This document shows, piece after piece, positions 8,545 through 18,471 of a DNA stretch of 64,000 nt (positions are counted from its first letter, which is position 1; each line of letters begins with the position of its first letter). A model generated the notes under the pieces. The model did not search any database, was not told the DNA's origin, and saw only the letters and a program-made list of their open reading frames with translations. The DNA is taken from contig CAWKOX010000003.1 in assembly GCA_963851095.1 (NCBI GenBank), forward strand, positions 1 through 64,000, written 5' to 3'. The translations under genes were made by a program, and so were the position numbers. Source of the stretch: Oleispira sp963851095. GTDB taxonomy: Bacteria > Pseudomonadota > Gammaproteobacteria > Pseudomonadales > Oceanobacteraceae.

Positions 8545-9549
8545 ATGAATGAATTAAAAACCCTAATTAGCCAAGCTTGGCAAGCCCGCAGTGACCTTCG
8601 CGTACAGTGGCAAGATGAACATACCGATTGTTACCGCATATTTCATGGTACCAACGAAGGTGCACCTGGAACGACCCTCGATCGTTACGGCCCCTTAATC
8701 ATATTACAAACCTTTCACACCTCGCTCAGCGATGATGAATTAGCTCAAGCCCGAGCATTTAGTAATGCAACCTTCCCAGAGCTTCACTTTGTCTACAACG
8801 ATCGCAGTCGTGACAATTCGCGCATTGAAACAGGCAATGATGATGCGCATGAGTTGGATAGCATCCCGATGGATGCGCAGGAGCTAGGGATTAAATATCG
8901 CGTTCAAGGTCGCCATCAAGGACAAGACCCTTGGCTATTTTTGGACCTGCGCGCAGGTCGACGCTATGTAAAAGCCCAAAGCGAAGGGAAAACCGTTTTA
9001 AACTTATTCTCTTATACGTGTGGCATTGGCATTGCAGCCGCGATGGGCGGCGCGAAACGCGTCGTCAATGTTGATTTTGCCGAGTCGTCATTAGCGGTTG
9101 GCATCGAGAATGCGAAGCTGAATAATCTTAAACAGGTTGAGTTTATTCAATCGGATGTATTTCCAGCGATTAAACAATTCGCTAATATGCCCATTACCGT
9201 ACGCCGTGGTAAAAAACTGCCTAAGTATCCTAAACATAAGCCCGAACAGTTTGATTTGGTTTTTTTAGACCCTCCTCGCTGGGCTAAAAGTGCCTTTGGT
9301 AATGTCGATTTAATTCGAGATTATCAATCACTGTTTAAGCCAAGCTTGTTAGCGACGAAAGACGGCGGTCAATTAATTTGCTGCAATAACGTCGCTCAGG
9401 TTGATCGTGATGAGTGGTTAGAATCATTAAAACGTTGTGCAATTAAAGCAGGCCGCCCTCTTAAGAGTATTGAAATGTTATTGCCCGATGCTGACTTTCC
9501 TAGCCCAGACGGTAATCCACCTTTAAAAATTGCTATCTGCCAGCTTTAG
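8545..9549 (+). CDS. RlmI-like class I SAM-dependent rRNA methyltransferase
   Basis: A 334-residue methyltransferase. The Rossmann SAM-binding motif is LNLFSYTCGIGIAAAMGGAK with VVNVDFAESSL, and the catalytic-site motif is DLVFLDPPRWAKS. This organisation matches the RlmI/Methyltrans_SAM (PF10672) group, which makes m5C or related modifications in 23S rRNA. E. coli RlmI has an additional PUA domain that is not clear here, so the exact target is uncertain. It is divergent from the DUF2835 gene and followed by a strong terminator. Confidence 0.8.
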   Translation: MNELKTLISQAWQARSDLRVQWQDEHTDCYRIFHGTNEGAPGTTLDRYGPLIILQTFHTSLSDDELAQARAFSNATFPELHFVYNDRSRDNSRIETGNDDAHELDSIPMDAQELGIKYRVQGRHQGQDPWLFLDLRAGRRYVKAQSEGKTVLNLFSYTCGIGIAAAMGGAKRVVNVDFAESSLAVGIENAKLNNLKQVEFIQSDVFPAIKQFANMPITVRRGKKLPKYPKHKPEQFDLVFLDPPRWAKSAFGNVDLIRDYQSLFKPSLLATKDGGQLICCNNVAQVDRDEWLESLKRCAIKAGRPLKSIEMLLPDADFPSPDGNPPLKIAICQL

Positions 9550-9643
9550 CGTTGTCATTCATGTGATAACTTTTGCTTTAATAACTCTGGCTCTGATAAC
9601 TCTGGCCTTAATAAATCAGATTAATTGGTTTATTTAAACGCAG

Positions 9644-9685
9644 AAAAAAGGGCTAATACTATTGAATAGTATTAGCCCTTTTTTG
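9644..9685. terminator. Bidirectional terminator between methyltransferase gene and gdhB
   Basis: AAAAAAGGGCTAATACTATT pairs almost fully with the following AATAGTATTAGCCCTTTTTT, a 20-bp stem with a tiny loop. It lies between two convergent genes. Confidence 0.92.
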
Positions 9686-9723
9686 TTAGTCTGACAAAAT
9701 TACCTCGTTGTTAAAAATACTCA

Positions 9724-12700
9724 TCAGCCGCAATCGGAAGAAAGATGCTTACTGGCTTGTGCCAGATCCAGCAGCTCACGCAACGCCACCGAATACATCG
9801 CGTATTCCGCTTTGTCGGACGCTCGAAGCTCATCTAACATACGCTGCCAACGACTGACGAGATGCGGATGGGCGGTCTTCCATTTATCCATTAACTCAAC
9901 CATTCCCATTTCACCACTATCTGCCGTATTTAATACAGACACCGTCAACGAGCGCAGCTGCCAATCCATATCATCACGGAAAGCTTCACGTGCTAAACCT
10001 TGCCAGTTTGATTTAACCTCTAAATTATTAATTTGCTCTAAGAACCAATTAAGCGATAAGGTTTCACCCACACAGAAATACGCTTCAGCGACTCGCTCGA
10101 CTGATAGGTCGGTCTCGTTAGAGGCTTCGATAATGCCCAATGCAGAGAATAAAGAACTCGCTCCTGCCGCCAATGACGATACGTCTTCAGGAACGTTCTG
10201 CTCCTGATAGCCATCAAAGCGTTTTTGCCACGATTTTTGTGTCGAGCCTTTAAGCCATTGCGCCAAATTCTGCCTAACCGAATCAGCACTCGCTTTGAAA
10301 GATTTAACTTCAGCCGCAACATCCATATCAGAACGGCGGTTGCGTAAGAACCAACGACTGGCGCGTCTTACTAATCGCATTAAGCGGCTCATCATATCAG
10401 CCTGAACATGGGCCGGAATTTGATAATCTAACGCTTCGATGTGTGACCACAATTCGTGCAATCCAAATACATCACGGGCTGCAACATAAGCCCTCGCCAC
10501 CTCAACAACAGTGGCGCCGGTCGATTCAGTCAGGCGGTTTACAAAAGTAATCCCCATATAGTTCACTAAATCGTTCGCTAGCTGGGTAGCGACAATTTCT
10601 GAGCGCAGTTTATGATTCATCACAGGGCCGTGATAATCATCCACCAGCTTTTGTGGAAACGCCGTTTCTACAATCGTGCTTAAGTAGGTATCTTGACTGA
10701 TTGCCTCTAAATTAAGACGTTCTTTTAGATCTGCCTTGGCATAAGAAATTAAGATCGATAACTCTGGTTTGGTTAAACCTTGGCCATTTAGCTTACGCTC
10801 AGAAATCGTTTCTTCATCAGGCAAGTATTCCAAAGCTCGGTTTAATTTCCCTGACTCTTCAAAGTCTCGAATTAAACTCACATATTCATCCATGCGCTCT
10901 TCACATTCTCGATGCGCTAGAGCAATGGCTTGGGTTTGGCGGTAGTTATTAGACAGCACAAGTGTCGATACCGCATCCGTCATATCCATAAATAGTTTAT
11001 TACGCTGTTTCATCGTCATGTCGCCAGAAGCTACAATTTCGTTCAGCATAATTTTTATATTTACTTCATGATCAGAGCAATCAACCCCACCGGCGTTATC
11101 GATAAAATCGGTATAAGATGAGCCGCCAGACAGCGCATATTCTACACGCCCTAGCTGTGTCATACCTAAGTTGCCGCCTTCACCGATCACTTTTGCACGA
11201 ACCTGATTGCCATTAATTCTCACGGCGTCGGTGGCTTTATCACCAACATCCGCATGACTCTCGCGACTGCCTTTGATGTAGGTACCAATACCACCATTCC
11301 AAATTAAATCGACGGGGGCTAATAACAGTGCCTTAATCAATTCTGTGGGGGCAAGTTCATTCTGAGTAATATCAAATCGCGCTTTCATCTCTGGGCTAAT
11401 CTTGATGGATTTAGCACTACGTGAAAATACCGCCCCACCTTTCGAAATTAAGCCTTTATCAAAGTCATCCCAAGTTGATCGAGGCATTTCAAATAAACGT
11501 TTACGCTCAACATAAGTTGATGCGGAATCAGGATTAGGATCAATAAATATATGCATATGGTTAAACGCTGCGGTTAAGCGAATGTGTTCTGATAACAGCA
11601 TGCCATTACCAAAAACATCCCCCGCCATATCACCAACACCGACCACAGTAAAATCTTCTTCTTGCACATTTAAGCCAAGCTCACGGAAGTGTCGCTGAAC
11701 AGAAACCCAAGCGCCTCTGGCAGTAATCCCCATTTTCTTATGGTCATAACCAATTGAGCCACCGGAGGCAAATGCATCCCCCAGCCAAAAACCACGCTCA
11801 ACGGCAATACCATTAGAAATATCTGAGAAAGTCGCCGTTCCTTTATCCGCAGCCACTACCAGATAGACATCATCTTCATCGTGGCGCACCACCTCCACAG
11901 GAGGAACAACCGCGCCATCAACCAAGTTATCCGTGACGTCTAACAGTGAACTAATAAACGTTTTGTAACACGCAATGCCTTCTTCTAACCATTGGTCTCG
12001 CGACATGTCTGGAGTGAGTTTTTTAGCAACAAAACCCCCTTTAGCACCAACTGGAACGATGACTGCATTCTTAACTTGCTGCGCTTTTACTAAGCCTAAT
12101 ACTTCTGTACGGAAATCCTCATCACGATCCGACCAGCGCAAGCCACCACGTGCAACCTTGCCTCCACGCAAATGCACACCTTCTACTCGAGGTGAGTATA
12201 CAAAAATCTCGAACATTGGCCGTGGTAATGGCATATCTGTAATTTGATGAGGGTTGAGCTTAAACGAAATATAATCTTTAGCGCTGCCGTCTTCATTGCA
12301 CTGATAGAAGTTGGTTCGTAATGTCGCTTTTATTAGTTCTAAATAACGACGTACAATTCGGTCTTCGTTTAATTGCTCGACGCCATCCAGTGCGAGCATG
12401 ATTTGCTCTTCAAGAACGGCAAACGCTGTTTGTCTTTGTTCAATCGTCCATTCTGGATGCAGGCCAAACCTCACTTCAAAAGCTTGCACCAGCAAACGAC
12501 TTATATTGATGTACCGGCATAAGGTCGCAGCAATCGATACTTCACTAATACCAAAACGAATTTGTTTCATGTAACGCGCATAACCACGCAACATGGCAAT
12601 TTCTCGCCAACCGATTTCTGACCCTAAAACCAGTTTATTAAAGCCATCACTTTCAGCATGACCATGCCAAATATTTTTAAACGTTTCTTGGAATAGCCCT

Positions 12701-14598
12701 TTAACTGCCTGCATATCAATGCGTTCTGCCAAGGTATATTCTAAAGCAAAATTATGAATCCAAACTTTACTGCCGTCTTCATAATGCACACCATAGGGGT
12801 GCTCACCAATGACCCGTAATCCAAGGTTTTCTAAAATGGGTAATACATCTGACAAAGGCAGTACATCGTTAAGGTTAAAAAGCTTAAATCGTAGCTGATT
12901 TTCTCCCTCTTCTAGCTCACGATAAAAACTCATCGCGATGCCTTTTTCAGGGTGCTGCCTTAGATCTTCAATATGCTGAACATCGGCCACAGCAGTGCGT
13001 GAACCAAAATCTTCGCGATAACCGACAGGAAATGCTGAACGGTATATTTGATGATAACGATTCCCTTTTTCTTCACCAACCTGCTCTACCAATGCCGTAT
13101 GAAGATCATCCCCCCAACTGCGCGAGACTTGCTGAATTTTTCGCTCTATTTCTTTATGGTCAACATCCCCACTTTCACTATTTTTTAAGCGTAATACAAA
13201 ATGCGTACGAGCCAGAATCGATTCAGAGAAATGAGTATTAAATTCTACAAATTTGGGATCGCAGGCTTCTTCCAAAACCTCCTGAATCTTTGTCCGTAAT
13301 TCGGTGTTGTAAATATCTCGTGGAGTATACACAAGGCAATATAAAAATTTTCCATACGTGCCTTTACGCAAGAAAGCACGAGTTTGTCGACGCTCTTGAA
13401 TATTAAGAATGCCGAGGGCGGTATTATAAAGTTGCTCTGAGGTTGACTGTATCAGCTCATCTCTTGGGTACGCTTCAAGTATACGGTTAATCTCTTTGCC
13501 GTTATGGCTACTCTTATCGAATCCGGATAATTTTCTAACTTGCTGTAACTTCTGACGAATCAAAGGAATGTTATTAGGGCTATCAATATAAACAATCGAA
13601 GTATATAACCCCATAAAGCGAATGCCGCCAATGACCTCCCCTTTTTCATTGAAGCGTTTTACTACGATATAATCAGGATACGCTGGACGGTGTATGCGGC
13701 TTCGCTCACCAGATTTGAAGAAGTTAACAATATCAGGGCTTAGAACGAAATCCTGAATCTCTCCCGGCAGCTCTTCTAAATTACGACGATTATTACTGAT
13801 TTGATGGTATCTAAAACTGCCTAAATCACCGCTTTCACTGCGTTCAATAAAGGTTTTTCCTGCTTGTCTTTCGATCGTAAACTCATCGCAACCTAAAAAG
13901 GTAAAATGATCATTTGCCAACCAAGTAAGAAAATCTTGTGATTCCTTAATCTCTTTTTTCGGTTTTTCACAGGGTAATTCACTTAACCCAGCTGACGCTT
14001 TGGCCACTCGGTCTTTTAATGCCGAAAAGTCCTCAACGCAGTGGCTTACTTCGTTGACTATTTCAACTAAGGTTGCAGATAAATCATCCAACATATCCAT
14101 ATCAGTATGGCGATCGACTTCAATATATATAATCGATTCTGACTGGCTACTTTCTGAGGGTTTACTAAGCGGAGAAGACGACAGTTTCTTAAAGCCTTTA
14201 TCACGCTCTAAATGTACAACACACGAGATAATAGAATGCAGCGACATCTGACGACGATTCAGTTCTAGTCGAACCGAATCAATCAAAAAAGGCATTTCTT
14301 TAGAAAGGACTTCAATCACGGTATGAGTAGACTGCCAACCGTGTGCTTCGAAATCTGGATTAAAAACCCGCACTTTTGGCGTTGCAATATTATTATTTTG
14401 TATAAACAACCAACATGACACGGTTGCCCCGTACAAGTCTTCCGTATTACGCGCATTTAAATCCGCACAAGGCGCGCCATCATAATAAAGTTCTGCAAAT
14501 AACTTTATTCGCTCTGCTTGTGCTTTATCATTGCGCTCATCAATCAATCGGTTAAGCGCTGTCAAATCGGGTTTATTCATTGGATTGCTATTACTCAT
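9724..14598 (-). CDS. gdhB: NAD-specific glutamate dehydrogenase, large (180-kDa) class
   Basis: A 1624-residue cytosolic enzyme that deaminates glutamate to 2-oxoglutarate with NAD, normally in amino-acid catabolism. The long N-terminal regulatory half includes ACT-like segments (PFLIDSVRLELNRR). The catalytic core has VPVGAKGGFVAKKL with the active-site Lys, GGLRWSDRDEDFRTEVLGLV, the GVGDMAGDVFGNGMLLS dinucleotide region and VIGEGGNLGMTQLGR. The length fits the ~1600-residue class of Pseudomonas and relatives. I start at MSNSNPMNKP (14598) rather than the upstream frame start at 14667, whose extension comes from the tandem repeat at 14641-14670. Confidence 0.93.
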   Translation of the reverse strand: MSNSNPMNKPDLTALNRLIDERNDKAQAERIKLFAELYYDGAPCADLNARNTEDLYGATVSCWLFIQNNNIATPKVRVFNPDFEAHGWQSTHTVIEVLSKEMPFLIDSVRLELNRRQMSLHSIISCVVHLERDKGFKKLSSSPLSKPSESSQSESIIYIEVDRHTDMDMLDDLSATLVEIVNEVSHCVEDFSALKDRVAKASAGLSELPCEKPKKEIKESQDFLTWLANDHFTFLGCDEFTIERQAGKTFIERSESGDLGSFRYHQISNNRRNLEELPGEIQDFVLSPDIVNFFKSGERSRIHRPAYPDYIVVKRFNEKGEVIGGIRFMGLYTSIVYIDSPNNIPLIRQKLQQVRKLSGFDKSSHNGKEINRILEAYPRDELIQSTSEQLYNTALGILNIQERRQTRAFLRKGTYGKFLYCLVYTPRDIYNTELRTKIQEVLEEACDPKFVEFNTHFSESILARTHFVLRLKNSESGDVDHKEIERKIQQVSRSWGDDLHTALVEQVGEEKGNRYHQIYRSAFPVGYREDFGSRTAVADVQHIEDLRQHPEKGIAMSFYRELEEGENQLRFKLFNLNDVLPLSDVLPILENLGLRVIGEHPYGVHYEDGSKVWIHNFALEYTLAERIDMQAVKGLFQETFKNIWHGHAESDGFNKLVLGSEIGWREIAMLRGYARYMKQIRFGISEVSIAATLCRYINISRLLVQAFEVRFGLHPEWTIEQRQTAFAVLEEQIMLALDGVEQLNEDRIVRRYLELIKATLRTNFYQCNEDGSAKDYISFKLNPHQITDMPLPRPMFEIFVYSPRVEGVHLRGGKVARGGLRWSDRDEDFRTEVLGLVKAQQVKNAVIVPVGAKGGFVAKKLTPDMSRDQWLEEGIACYKTFISSLLDVTDNLVDGAVVPPVEVVRHDEDDVYLVVAADKGTATFSDISNGIAVERGFWLGDAFASGGSIGYDHKKMGITARGAWVSVQRHFRELGLNVQEEDFTVVGVGDMAGDVFGNGMLLSEHIRLTAAFNHMHIFIDPNPDSASTYVERKRLFEMPRSTWDDFDKGLISKGGAVFSRSAKSIKISPEMKARFDITQNELAPTELIKALLLAPVDLIWNGGIGTYIKGSRESHADVGDKATDAVRINGNQVRAKVIGEGGNLGMTQLGRVEYALSGGSSYTDFIDNAGGVDCSDHEVNIKIMLNEIVASGDMTMKQRNKLFMDMTDAVSTLVLSNNYRQTQAIALAHRECEERMDEYVSLIRDFEESGKLNRALEYLPDEETISERKLNGQGLTKPELSILISYAKADLKERLNLEAISQDTYLSTIVETAFPQKLVDDYHGPVMNHKLRSEIVATQLANDLVNYMGITFVNRLTESTGATVVEVARAYVAARDVFGLHELWSHIEALDYQIPAHVQADMMSRLMRLVRRASRWFLRNRRSDMDVAAEVKSFKASADSVRQNLAQWLKGSTQKSWQKRFDGYQEQNVPEDVSSLAAGASSLFSALGIIEASNETDLSVERVAEAYFCVGETLSLNWFLEQINNLEVKSNWQGLAREAFRDDMDWQLRSLTVSVLNTADSGEMGMVELMDKWKTAHPHLVSRWQRMLDELRASDKAEYAMYSVALRELLDLAQASKHLSSDCG

Positions 14599-14640
14599 GA
14601 AAGCTATACCTGCAAGTCGGCAAAATGATTCCTTATTATT

Positions 14641-14670
14641 AGCGTAGACCAAAGTAGCGTAGACCAAAGT
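14641..14670. repeat. Tandem 15-bp repeat AGCGTAGACCAAAGT (x2)
   Basis: Two exact adjacent copies of AGCGTAGACCAAAGT occur just upstream of the gdhB start. They could be a duplicated operator or simple slippage; nothing else supports a regulatory role. Confidence 0.7.
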
Positions 14671-14907
14671 TTTCTTTTAATGCCCGCTCCAGTGCAGTAA
14701 TGGTCAAATAACAAACAGTCAGATTTAAAAAACAAACCATCAGCAAACTATGAATTTTCCGAAAATGGACAGACCTTGCTGTAAAGTAGTGTGAAGACGA
14801 GAACTTTTACTCAATATCTCTGCTCATAAGCATTGACCTGAGCATTTCATTCAATAAAATCTTGTATGAAATCAAACAATTACATTGTATAGAAAGTGAG
14901 CAGCCAA
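14671..14907. other. Divergent intergenic region gdhB / moxR
   Basis: Between the tandem repeat and the moxR start I see AT-rich sequence but no gene, hairpin or clear promoter. It must hold the divergent promoters for gdhB and the moxR-bat operon. Confidence 0.5.
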
Positions 14908-15862
14908 ATGCAGCAAGGATTCAAACAGCTATCGCAAGCATTGAGCGCCAACATCATTGGCCAACAGCATTTAATTGAACGCTTATTAATCGCCCTACTG
15001 GCCGATGGTCACTTATTAGTAGAAGGTGCTCCAGGCCTTGCAAAAACCAAAGCGATTAATGCTTTGGCCGATCATATTGAAGGTGACTTCAAGCGCATTC
15101 AGTTCACCCCTGATTTATTACCCGGTGACATTACCGGCACCGAAATTTATCGCCCAGAAGAAGGCAGTTTTAAATTTCAGCAAGGCCCTATTTTTCATAA
15201 CCTAATTTTAGCCGACGAAATCAACCGAGCGCCTGCCAAGGTGCAAAGTGCTTTATTAGAAGCCATGGCCGAACGTCAGGTTTCTGTGGGTGGCAATACC
15301 ATGAAGCTAGAAAAGCTCTTTCTAGTCATGGCGACTCAAAACCCCATTGAGCAAGAAGGAACGTACCCCCTTCCCGAAGCGCAGCTAGACCGATTTTTAA
15401 TGCATGTCGTCATTGGCTACCCGGATGCTGAGGCTGAACAAAAAATTCTTCGTTTGGTCCGAGGTGAGGCGATGGAGCAAGCGCCTCACTTAGGCGCAGA
15501 AGATGACCCAAGCAGATATATTCGCTGCTCGCCAAGAAACGTTGAATTTACATTTAAGTGAATCCGTCGAGCAATACATAGTGCAGCTAGTGATGGCAAC
15601 GCGTAATCCAGAGCAATACGGTGAAGATCTTGCGAATTGGATCGATTATGGCGCTAGCCCACGAGGAACAATCGCCCTAGAGCGTTGTGCACGAGCGCAC
15701 GCGTGGCTTAATGGCCGTGATTTTGTTAGCCCAGATGATGTTCAAGCGATCGCTCATGATGTTTTACGCCATCGTATTCTGCTGAGCTTTGAAGCAGAGG
15801 CCAACGGCATGACCACTAACAAGGTAATCAACGAATTGATTACTCGCGTTCCGGTTGCTTAA
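14908..15862 (+). CDS. MoxR-type AAA+ ATPase, reading frame interrupted by a +1 frameshift
   Basis: MoxR ATPases act as chaperones with VWA-domain partners. The first frame holds Walker A (GAPGLAKT), Walker B with the MoxR signature (LILADEINRAPAKVQSALLE), and the sensor segment MATQNPIEQEGTYPLPEAQLDRF. It runs off-frame after about residue 200 and ends at 15561. The C-terminal lid domain continues in the next frame from about 15503 (ADIFAARQETLNLHL, YIVQLVMATRNPEQYG, ASPRGTIALERCARAHAWL) to 15862. Removing one C from the CCC at 15507-15509 would restore GAEDDQADIFAARQE. It is either a sequencing error or a real mutation. It heads the bat operon; ATG 14908 is preferred over GTG 14896. Confidence 0.82.
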
Positions 15863-15864
15863 TC

Positions 15865-16893
15865 ATGGGGGCTTCTCAAATTAATAACAGCCAAGGCGGC
15901 TTATCCAAAGGTGCGCTGATCGATACCGATAACTTGGTCTCTATAAGACACCTCGCCAAGCTTTTGCCGATTCATAAGCAAAAGAAAGTATTGAATGAGA
16001 TGGCTGGCGTTCACACCTCAAACCTAAGGGGCCGAGGTGTGGACTTTTCTGAAGTCCGAAGCTACCAAGCCGGTGATGATATTCGTGCAATGGATTGGCG
16101 GGTAACTGCTCGCACCCAGTCGCCACACATTAAGGTTTTTCGTGAAGAGCGTGAACGCCCTGTGATGGTAGTCTGTGATTTACGCGCCAGTATGTTTTTT
16201 GGTACTCAACATGCGTTTAAATCGGTACTGGCGGCCGATATTGTGAGCCTATTTTCTTGGTCTGCGTTAAATAATGGCGATCGCATTGGCGCGTTATTAT
16301 TTGATGATCATCATGAAACCGATATTCGCCCTAAGCCTGGACGTAAACAGGTCATGCACGTATTGCACGAACTGTCTCAGTTTACGCAAGACCAGCAACC
16401 TGCTGATTCAGTGGCTGACACCCAGTCTAATACATCGTCAGCCAGTACCAGCCGCATGGCCGACATGCTACGCCATACTCGTCGAGTTACTCGCCCTGGC
16501 AGTACTATTTATTTTATTTCTGATTGGCAAGATGTTGATCAAGACTGTGAACGCCAGCTTCATCAAATTAGTAAACATAACGATGTCGTCGCAATTAATA
16601 TTTTCGACGCATTCGAGAAGAACATTTTACCGTTAGGCAGCTACCCACTAACGGATGGTAAGCAGCGTTTGCAGCTGGAGTGCTACTCAAAATCACAAGG
16701 TTTAGAGCATCAGCGAGCCTTTGAACAGCGCCAGAAAATGCTAAAACAACGGACGTTAAAATTGGGCATTCCCCTGATTAACCTTCAAGCTCAAGATGAC
16801 ATTATCACCGAGCTTCGCAAAGGCTTAGGCCTTAGCCAAATTGCTATGGGGAAAGCGAATTCCTCAAAAATAGAGGGTGGGAAAGGTATTTAA
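15865..16893 (+). CDS. DUF58 domain protein of the MoxR/Bat operon
   Basis: A 342-residue cytosolic protein. The hallmark DUF58 stretch is RGVDFSEVRSYQAGDDIRAM followed by DWRVTARTQSPHIKVFREER. After it comes a degenerate VWA-like fold (MVVCDLRASM). It lies two bases after moxR and two bases before the DUF4381 gene. Such proteins are thought to link the MoxR ATPase to the membrane VWA proteins, but their biochemical role is unsettled. Confidence 0.88.
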   Translation: MGASQINNSQGGLSKGALIDTDNLVSIRHLAKLLPIHKQKKVLNEMAGVHTSNLRGRGVDFSEVRSYQAGDDIRAMDWRVTARTQSPHIKVFREERERPVMVVCDLRASMFFGTQHAFKSVLAADIVSLFSWSALNNGDRIGALLFDDHHETDIRPKPGRKQVMHVLHELSQFTQDQQPADSVADTQSNTSSASTSRMADMLRHTRRVTRPGSTIYFISDWQDVDQDCERQLHQISKHNDVVAINIFDAFEKNILPLGSYPLTDGKQRLQLECYSKSQGLEHQRAFEQRQKMLKQRTLKLGIPLINLQAQDDIITELRKGLGLSQIAMGKANSSKIEGGKGI

Positions 16894-16895
16894 TC

Positions 16896-17462
16896 ATGCA
16901 AGCATCTGCTCCTAATTTAGTAAATCCTAGCTCAGCACCCGCTGCAGATTTATCACAATTAAAAGACATTCACCTACCGGAAGCGATCCACGACTGGCCT
17001 ATCGCATTTGGCTGGTGGACTTTGTTGATTTTGATCGTACTTGGCCTAACAGCGGGCATTTATTTGCTGCGGCGATATAAAGCTAACACGGCCAATAGAA
17101 AAGCGGCTCTAAAAGTACTAAAACAACAGTTTGCTCAATATAAAGTCGATCAAGATGCCCCATCATTTCTATTGGGCACAAATCAGACATTAAAACGCTA
17201 TTGCCTTAAAGCCTACCCAGAAGCGGTTAGCCTATCTGGTACATCCTGGACTGATTTTTTAATTCAACACTATCAAAAGCACAATAAAACAGATGCATTT
17301 AGCGAAGAAATCATCAACGCATTGAGCCAAGGCCTCTATCAACCAAGCTGTCAATTCGATGCGCACACACTTTATAAAACCAGTACCGCATGGTTAAAAA
17401 ATAATAAACCCGCCGCTAAAGCAAACGCTGACAATGCAAGCAAAGGACATACAAATGATTGA
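16896..17462 (+). CDS. DUF4381 membrane protein of the Bat operon
   Basis: A 188-residue protein with a short N-terminal segment carrying LKDIHLPEAIHDWPIAFGWW, one membrane helix (about 44-62: TLLILIVLGLTAGIYLL), and a Lys-rich cytoplasmic domain. This is the usual DUF4381 layout, found between DUF58 and batA genes. Its end overlaps batA by eight bases, which indicates translational coupling. Confidence 0.8.
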   Translation: MQASAPNLVNPSSAPAADLSQLKDIHLPEAIHDWPIAFGWWTLLILIVLGLTAGIYLLRRYKANTANRKAALKVLKQQFAQYKVDQDAPSFLLGTNQTLKRYCLKAYPEAVSLSGTSWTDFLIQHYQKHNKTDAFSEEIINALSQGLYQPSCQFDAHTLYKTSTAWLKNNKPAAKANADNASKGHTND

Positions 17463-18471
17463 TTGGCATTGGCCCTGGGCATTCTTGTTATTGCCATTAC
17501 CGCTTTTATTTTTCTGGATATTGCCCAAAGTAAAACAGCAAGAAGCGGCATTAAAAGTACCGAGCCTTACTTTGTGGCAAACATCGACTCAATCAGCGCA
17601 AATACATACTCAGCGTACTTGGCCTTCCCTAATTCTGCCGCTTGTATTATGGCTGGCATTATTAACCGCATTAGCGCGCCCCCATATTCTGGGGGATATT
17701 GTTGAAATGCCAACCTCTGGCCGTGACCTGATGTTAGCTGTCGACATTTCGGGCAGTATGGCGATCGAAGATATGAAGTGGCAAGATCGCCCAGTTAATC
17801 GTTTATTCACCGTTAAGAAAGTATTAAATGATTTTGTTAGCCAGCGACAAGGTGACCGTTTGGGATTGGTTTTATTTGGTAGCCAAGCGTATTTACAAGC
17901 GCCACTTACGTTTGACTGGCAAACCATTCAAACGTTAATGAATGAAGCTCAAATTGGCCTTGCAGGTAAAAAGACCGCCATCGGTGATGCCGTTGGCCTT
18001 ACGATCAAGCGCTTGCAGTCTCATCCTGAACAAAGCCGAGTTGTGATTTTGTTAACCGATGGTGCCAATACTGCTGGGGAAGTAGAACCCTTAAAAGCCG
18101 CCGAACTTGCGCAACAGAGCAATGTTAAAATATATACTGTTGGCCTAGGAGCCGACGCAATGGAAGTCGCCAGCTTTTTTGGTTCTCGTCAGGTCAACCC
18201 TTCTAGAGATCTTGACGAAACGACCTTACAAAAAATGGCCGACATGACCGGCGGACATTATTTTAGAGCGCGCGATAGCAAAGAGTTAGAAAAAATTTAT
18301 GACATGATTGATCAGTTAGAGCCCACCGAAAAAGACCCTGAGATTTTTCGCCCGCAGATTAATATTTATTACTGGCCGCTATCAATAGCATTATTCATCA
18401 GCTTCCTAATTGCACTTCAAGCATTAGGGCTTTTCCGTTATCTAACGTCGATTATTAGGAAGGCTAAATAA
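17455..18471 (+). CDS. batA: BatA-like VWA-domain membrane protein
   Basis: A 338-residue inner-membrane protein. Two N-terminal hydrophobic segments (about 7-25 and 49-68) are followed by a von Willebrand A domain with an intact MIDAS motif, LMLAVDISGSMA, and a downstream ILLTDGANTAGE. A closing membrane helix (PLSIALFISFLIALQALGLF) is present. BatA proteins were named from Bacteroides aerotolerance operons; the mechanism is unknown. ATG at 17455 has GGA eight bases upstream, while an in-frame ATG at 17434 would overlap the previous gene more deeply. Confidence 0.88.
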   Translation: MIDWHWPWAFLLLPLPLLFFWILPKVKQQEAALKVPSLTLWQTSTQSAQIHTQRTWPSLILPLVLWLALLTALARPHILGDIVEMPTSGRDLMLAVDISGSMAIEDMKWQDRPVNRLFTVKKVLNDFVSQRQGDRLGLVLFGSQAYLQAPLTFDWQTIQTLMNEAQIGLAGKKTAIGDAVGLTIKRLQSHPEQSRVVILLTDGANTAGEVEPLKAAELAQQSNVKIYTVGLGADAMEVASFFGSRQVNPSRDLDETTLQKMADMTGGHYFRARDSKELEKIYDMIDQLEPTEKDPEIFRPQINIYYWPLSIALFISFLIALQALGLFRYLTSIIRKAK